From the NCBI GenBank assembly GCA_050084985.1, contig JBITNC010000001.1:175398001-175462000 (forward strand): a stretch of 64,000 nt of DNA, given 5' to 3'. This document shows, in pieces, positions 60,913 to 64,000 of the stretch (its first letter is position 1; each line of letters begins with the position of its first letter). Made by a program: the position numbers and the translations under genes. The DNA comes from Nageia nagi. Taxonomy: Eukaryota; Pinophyta. A model generated the notes under the pieces. It saw only the letters and a list, made by a program, of their open reading frames with translations. It was not told where the DNA came from and ran no database searches.

Positions 60913-62779
60913 TTGGTATTAGATCAGTTCCTTTTGTTTAGGATCTTGACTCCCAAATTTATTATCAAATATTCTCTCAACCATCATTCATGTTTTAGGT
61001 TCATTCCCATTCTTCATTGTATCTTTGGTTTTAGATTTAAAAGATAACAAATCTTACTTTGGGTCAAATCTACACTTCTCCTCATTACTTTGATCTTCTT
61101 TCCATCTATTGGAATAAGTGAATCTAAGGGAGAGGCCACAAGGTCAAGGTTAGTGATTCCATATCCATCCACCAGCATTTAAAGATCATGCTCATGCTTG
61201 CCTTATTTTCCAAATACATTTTTGTAAAAGTGCAAAATGCTTGCCATGTGTTCCAAATACTACTCCTAGTGGGATGAAATTTTATATGAAGGTATGGATA
61301 AAAAGTTATGACTTCTACAAGTTGCCTATTTTTATAGGGACTACAACTACATTTGTAAGTTTTTAATTCTAAAGGAGTTTTTGTCATAGCTTCCTCAAAC
61401 CTCCATTTGGCATATCATATAGTATGTTGGCTCTATCATTTCAAGAGATTCATAACGAGTTATTGCATGGCATATTTTACCTCTTTATGTTTTGTGTGAC
61501 CTCCATTCTTTTATGGTGGGTCTCCTTCATTAATTATTTTTCATTAATTAATGAAATATTAATAATGTTTATCTTTATCATTTGAATTCCAATTTTAGAT
61601 CCATTTAAAGCATTGGTATTGAACTTTTGAGCTCTTTCTTATACCATAATTCATTCATCAAAGAAAATTTCATCCCTTGATTTCAAATTTGTGTATATCA
61701 AATTATGAACCTAAAATGCAATTTAGACAGATAAATCATTCAACATAATTAATCATGAACATATTCGACAATACACATCAATAATAATAATGATACTATA
61801 TTCTAAAGTATTTGAATACAAAAAGTGATTTTTTATTGATCTATTTTAATCAGCATCGACAGCAATCGTTGTGGATTGATAACAATCAATGTGGATTAGT
61901 AACAATTGAAGCATGACTCTGCATTCTCTATGCCATCATTATGTTCAATGTAAACCTTTGGCCTTTGTTATCGATCTGGTGAATTGCCATCGATTGATCT
62001 TTGAATCATCGATGATCGGCTCTGTATGCACTGGAGTAATCTTCACAAAATTTTGAAGTGTTTTTGTCTATTCCTTGTTGTTCTCTTTCACGCTTACTTT
62101 TGTCATTCTTTTCCTGTATTGACCCTGCACACAGAAAATGAATGAAGCATCAAAAGCATACCTGTTCATACATATTAATCATCAAATGAATAACATAATA
62201 TGGAAATATAGTTGATATGATATTTGCTATTAATCAAGCTTACAACCTTTTGCTAATAATCTCCTAATTTGATTTCGGCAGAGCTTCGCTATAGTAAGAT
62301 TGGGTCCCTTTGTTCACGTACAAAGCTTCAATTTATAAGCTTCAAGGTTTGTTATTCATTTATTTTGGCATCACAAGATTCCAGGTAACCTCTCGACCTA
62401 AATTTTGGGGTGTTGTTATCTTCCATCTGTATCCATGAGTACAAATTATATGTACTAGGCTATTCCAGACTTAGATTTGTTTGTTGTTTAACTATTCATG
62501 GATTGTCACTGATTTTTTAGCGATTATATATTAACATTAGAATGGTCGCTCTATGGTCATTTTTTAATGACAAGGGTCATAATACCACTTGTTTTATATA
62601 TGTTTGAAAAGATTGATCCGATAATATAATTTTAAATCTTATTTAATGCTTTTATAAGGAGCTATAATACATAATAAATTCTTTATTGAAGTCCCGGTGT
62701 ACTTTACTTGCAATCATGAGTTCATTTTAAGATTCCCAAGAGTTTTTCTGGAGTAAACAAAATAGGCCAGAGTTAGTAG

Positions 62780-63520
62780 ATAAAGCATTCCGGAATGAAA
62801 TGATGATGTCATAGAAGAAAGGATAAAGCTCAGTTGTGGAAAAGCTTGGGTTTTGAAAGAGGTGAGGTTAGCAAGAGATAATCGAATAAGCTGGAGCCTA
62901 TAAATTAAGTGTTCTAGAAGTAAATGATAAAGCTTAGTTGTGGAAAAGCCTAGGTTCTAGAAAAGGTTAAGTTAGTAAAGAGTGATCAAATAGTCAGAGC
63001 CGATGAGTAGAACATTCCAGAATGTAGAGATGATGATGTCATGGGGAGAACGATGTTCACATTTTTGAATGAAACCGGGTCTCAAAAGTGATGAGGTCAT
63101 CAAGGAGTGATCAAATAGCCAGAGCTGGTAAGTAGAGCATTATGAAAGTATGAAGATGATGTCATAGGGAGAAAAATGTTTACATTTTTGAATGAAACTG
63201 GGTCCCAGAAGTGATGAGGTCATCAAGGCATGATCGAATAGCTAGAGCCGATGAGTATAGCATTTCGAAAGTAAGAAGATGACATCACGGGGAGAATGAT
63301 GTTCATATTTTTGAATGAAACCGGGTCCCAAAAGTGATGAGGTCATCAAGGCATGATCGAATAGTCAGAGCCAGTGAGTATAGCATTCCGAAAGTAAGAA
63401 GATGATGTCATGGAGAGAATGATGTTCATATTTTTGAATGAAACCAAGTTATAGAAGTGATGAGGTCATCAAGGAGTGATCAAATAGCCAGAGTTGATAA
63501 GTAGAGCATTTTAGAATGTA
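62780..63520. repeat. 123-bp tandem array
   Basis: GAGGTCATCAAGG recurs at 63093, 63216, 63339 and 63462, exactly 123 bp apart, preceded by two diverged units (about 62863 and 62969). Units contain GATGAGGTCATC (palindromic) and TGATGTCA or TGACATCA. An AATAAAG at about 63588 and the context suggest the U3-R of an LTR in plus orientation, but LTR ends were not fixed. 63520-64000 shows no gene. Confidence 0.85.
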
Positions 63521-64000
63521 GAATCTTGAAGCCATTTCTATTCTGCAATTCTTGTAACTATCATTACTACAGTATAAGTATATGAAAATAAAGTGAAAGA
63601 AGGGTCAAAAACCTAGTATTGCTCTTTACATTTGTTCTCAAAGGCCTATATTTTTATCAGTAATATGAAACCATCTTGACCTTTCTTATCTAGCATTTGT
63701 AATTGTCATTCTTAATTTGGTTACATCGTGGTGGCTTGGCTTGTTTCCTGAATGATAATTACGAGTTGCTAATATAATTATGTCTACTACATGGTAGAGT
63801 AAAGCTGGGAAACTATTATAGAGTGAAAGCTTGTACTGTAGCTGCTACACTAGATTCAGGCCAAGGTTTCACACACTGTGAAAACCCGTGCTAAACTAGT
63901 GATCCACCTTTGCTTTCTCTCTTATTACCCTAAGCCTTTTGCTTAAATTCTTTGCACTCTACTCCTTTTTTATTTTCTTTCTCTATTACTTTTTATATGC

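Noticed and set aside
60913-60925. Initiator-tRNA-like sequence as a possible tRNA gene
   Set aside because: Only the 3' acceptor complement is present, directly after an LTR end, so it is a primer binding site.
61124-61387. 87-codon minus-strand frame downstream of the copia-type LTR
   Set aside because: No copia gag resemblance, and it is antisense to the LTR orientation.
62050-62140. Possible exon with a TTTTCTGTGTGCAG acceptor on the minus strand
   Set aside because: One splice-like site and a short open stretch with no recognisable product or matching donor; too weak to call.

Overview
The window is plant nuclear DNA made almost entirely of old, nested LTR retrotransposons. No intact cellular gene, tRNA, rRNA or CRISPR array was seen. 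The density of decayed LTR elements fits a large seed-plant genome. The only cell-derived sequence is a wrecked PPR (pentatricopeptide) gene at 56.4-57.8 kb whose wording (CSHASLVDE, YTCIVDL, KYAQN, MYTKCG) resembles the expanded PPR families of conifers. I infer a gymnosperm, probably a conifer, with moderate confidence.

Layout. (1) 1-6847, minus: element 1, a Ty3/gypsy element running off the left edge, with a 5' LTR (6000-6847), PBS, a structured 1.7-kb leader and one gag-protease reading frame broken only by stops. (2) About 7.1-20.3 kb: element 2, an older Tat-like Ty3/gypsy element on the minus strand (gag, protease, RT, RNase H, integrase), with a possible antisense plant-mobile-domain remnant on the plus strand beyond its integrase. 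(3) 22.1-23.1 kb, minus: a fragment of another gypsy gag. (4) 24.8-55.3 kb: a nest. A plus-strand Ty3/gypsy host is cut three times: by a Ty1/copia element (25692-31810, minus, TSD ataac), by element 3, a 15.7-kb pol-less gypsy-like element (32086-47811, plus, TSD ccatc), and by element 4, a gag-only element (48299-54881, minus, TSD gtaat). The 3' LTR of element 3 is itself split by a 4.3-kb TG...CA insertion. Leaving out the inserts and one TSD copy each, the host protease and RT frames read across two of the three junctions, and across the third to within one base. (5) 55.3-64 kb: PPR debris, a copia-type LTR at 60595-60912, and a 123-bp tandem array at 62.8-63.5 kb.

How the parts relate. 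Elements 1, 3 and 4 are kin in different states. Element 1 keeps gag-protease. Element 4 keeps gag only, ending at the point where element 1 runs on toward protease, so it would need enzymes in trans. Element 3 keeps LTRs, PBS, PPT and leader but no recognisable enzyme, and carries an 81-bp in-frame repeat. The leaders of elements 1 and 3 share a duplicated box closed by stems that differ in sequence but stay complementary, a candidate RNA signal for packaging or dimerisation. By eye, LTR divergence orders the three insertions into the host as copia (about 14%), element 3 (about 10%), element 4 (about 5%). Decay is mainly C-to-T: Gln codons become TAA/TAG, CGA becomes TGA, and CTG/CAG are scarce in the oldest parts, as expected from long CG and CHG methylation.
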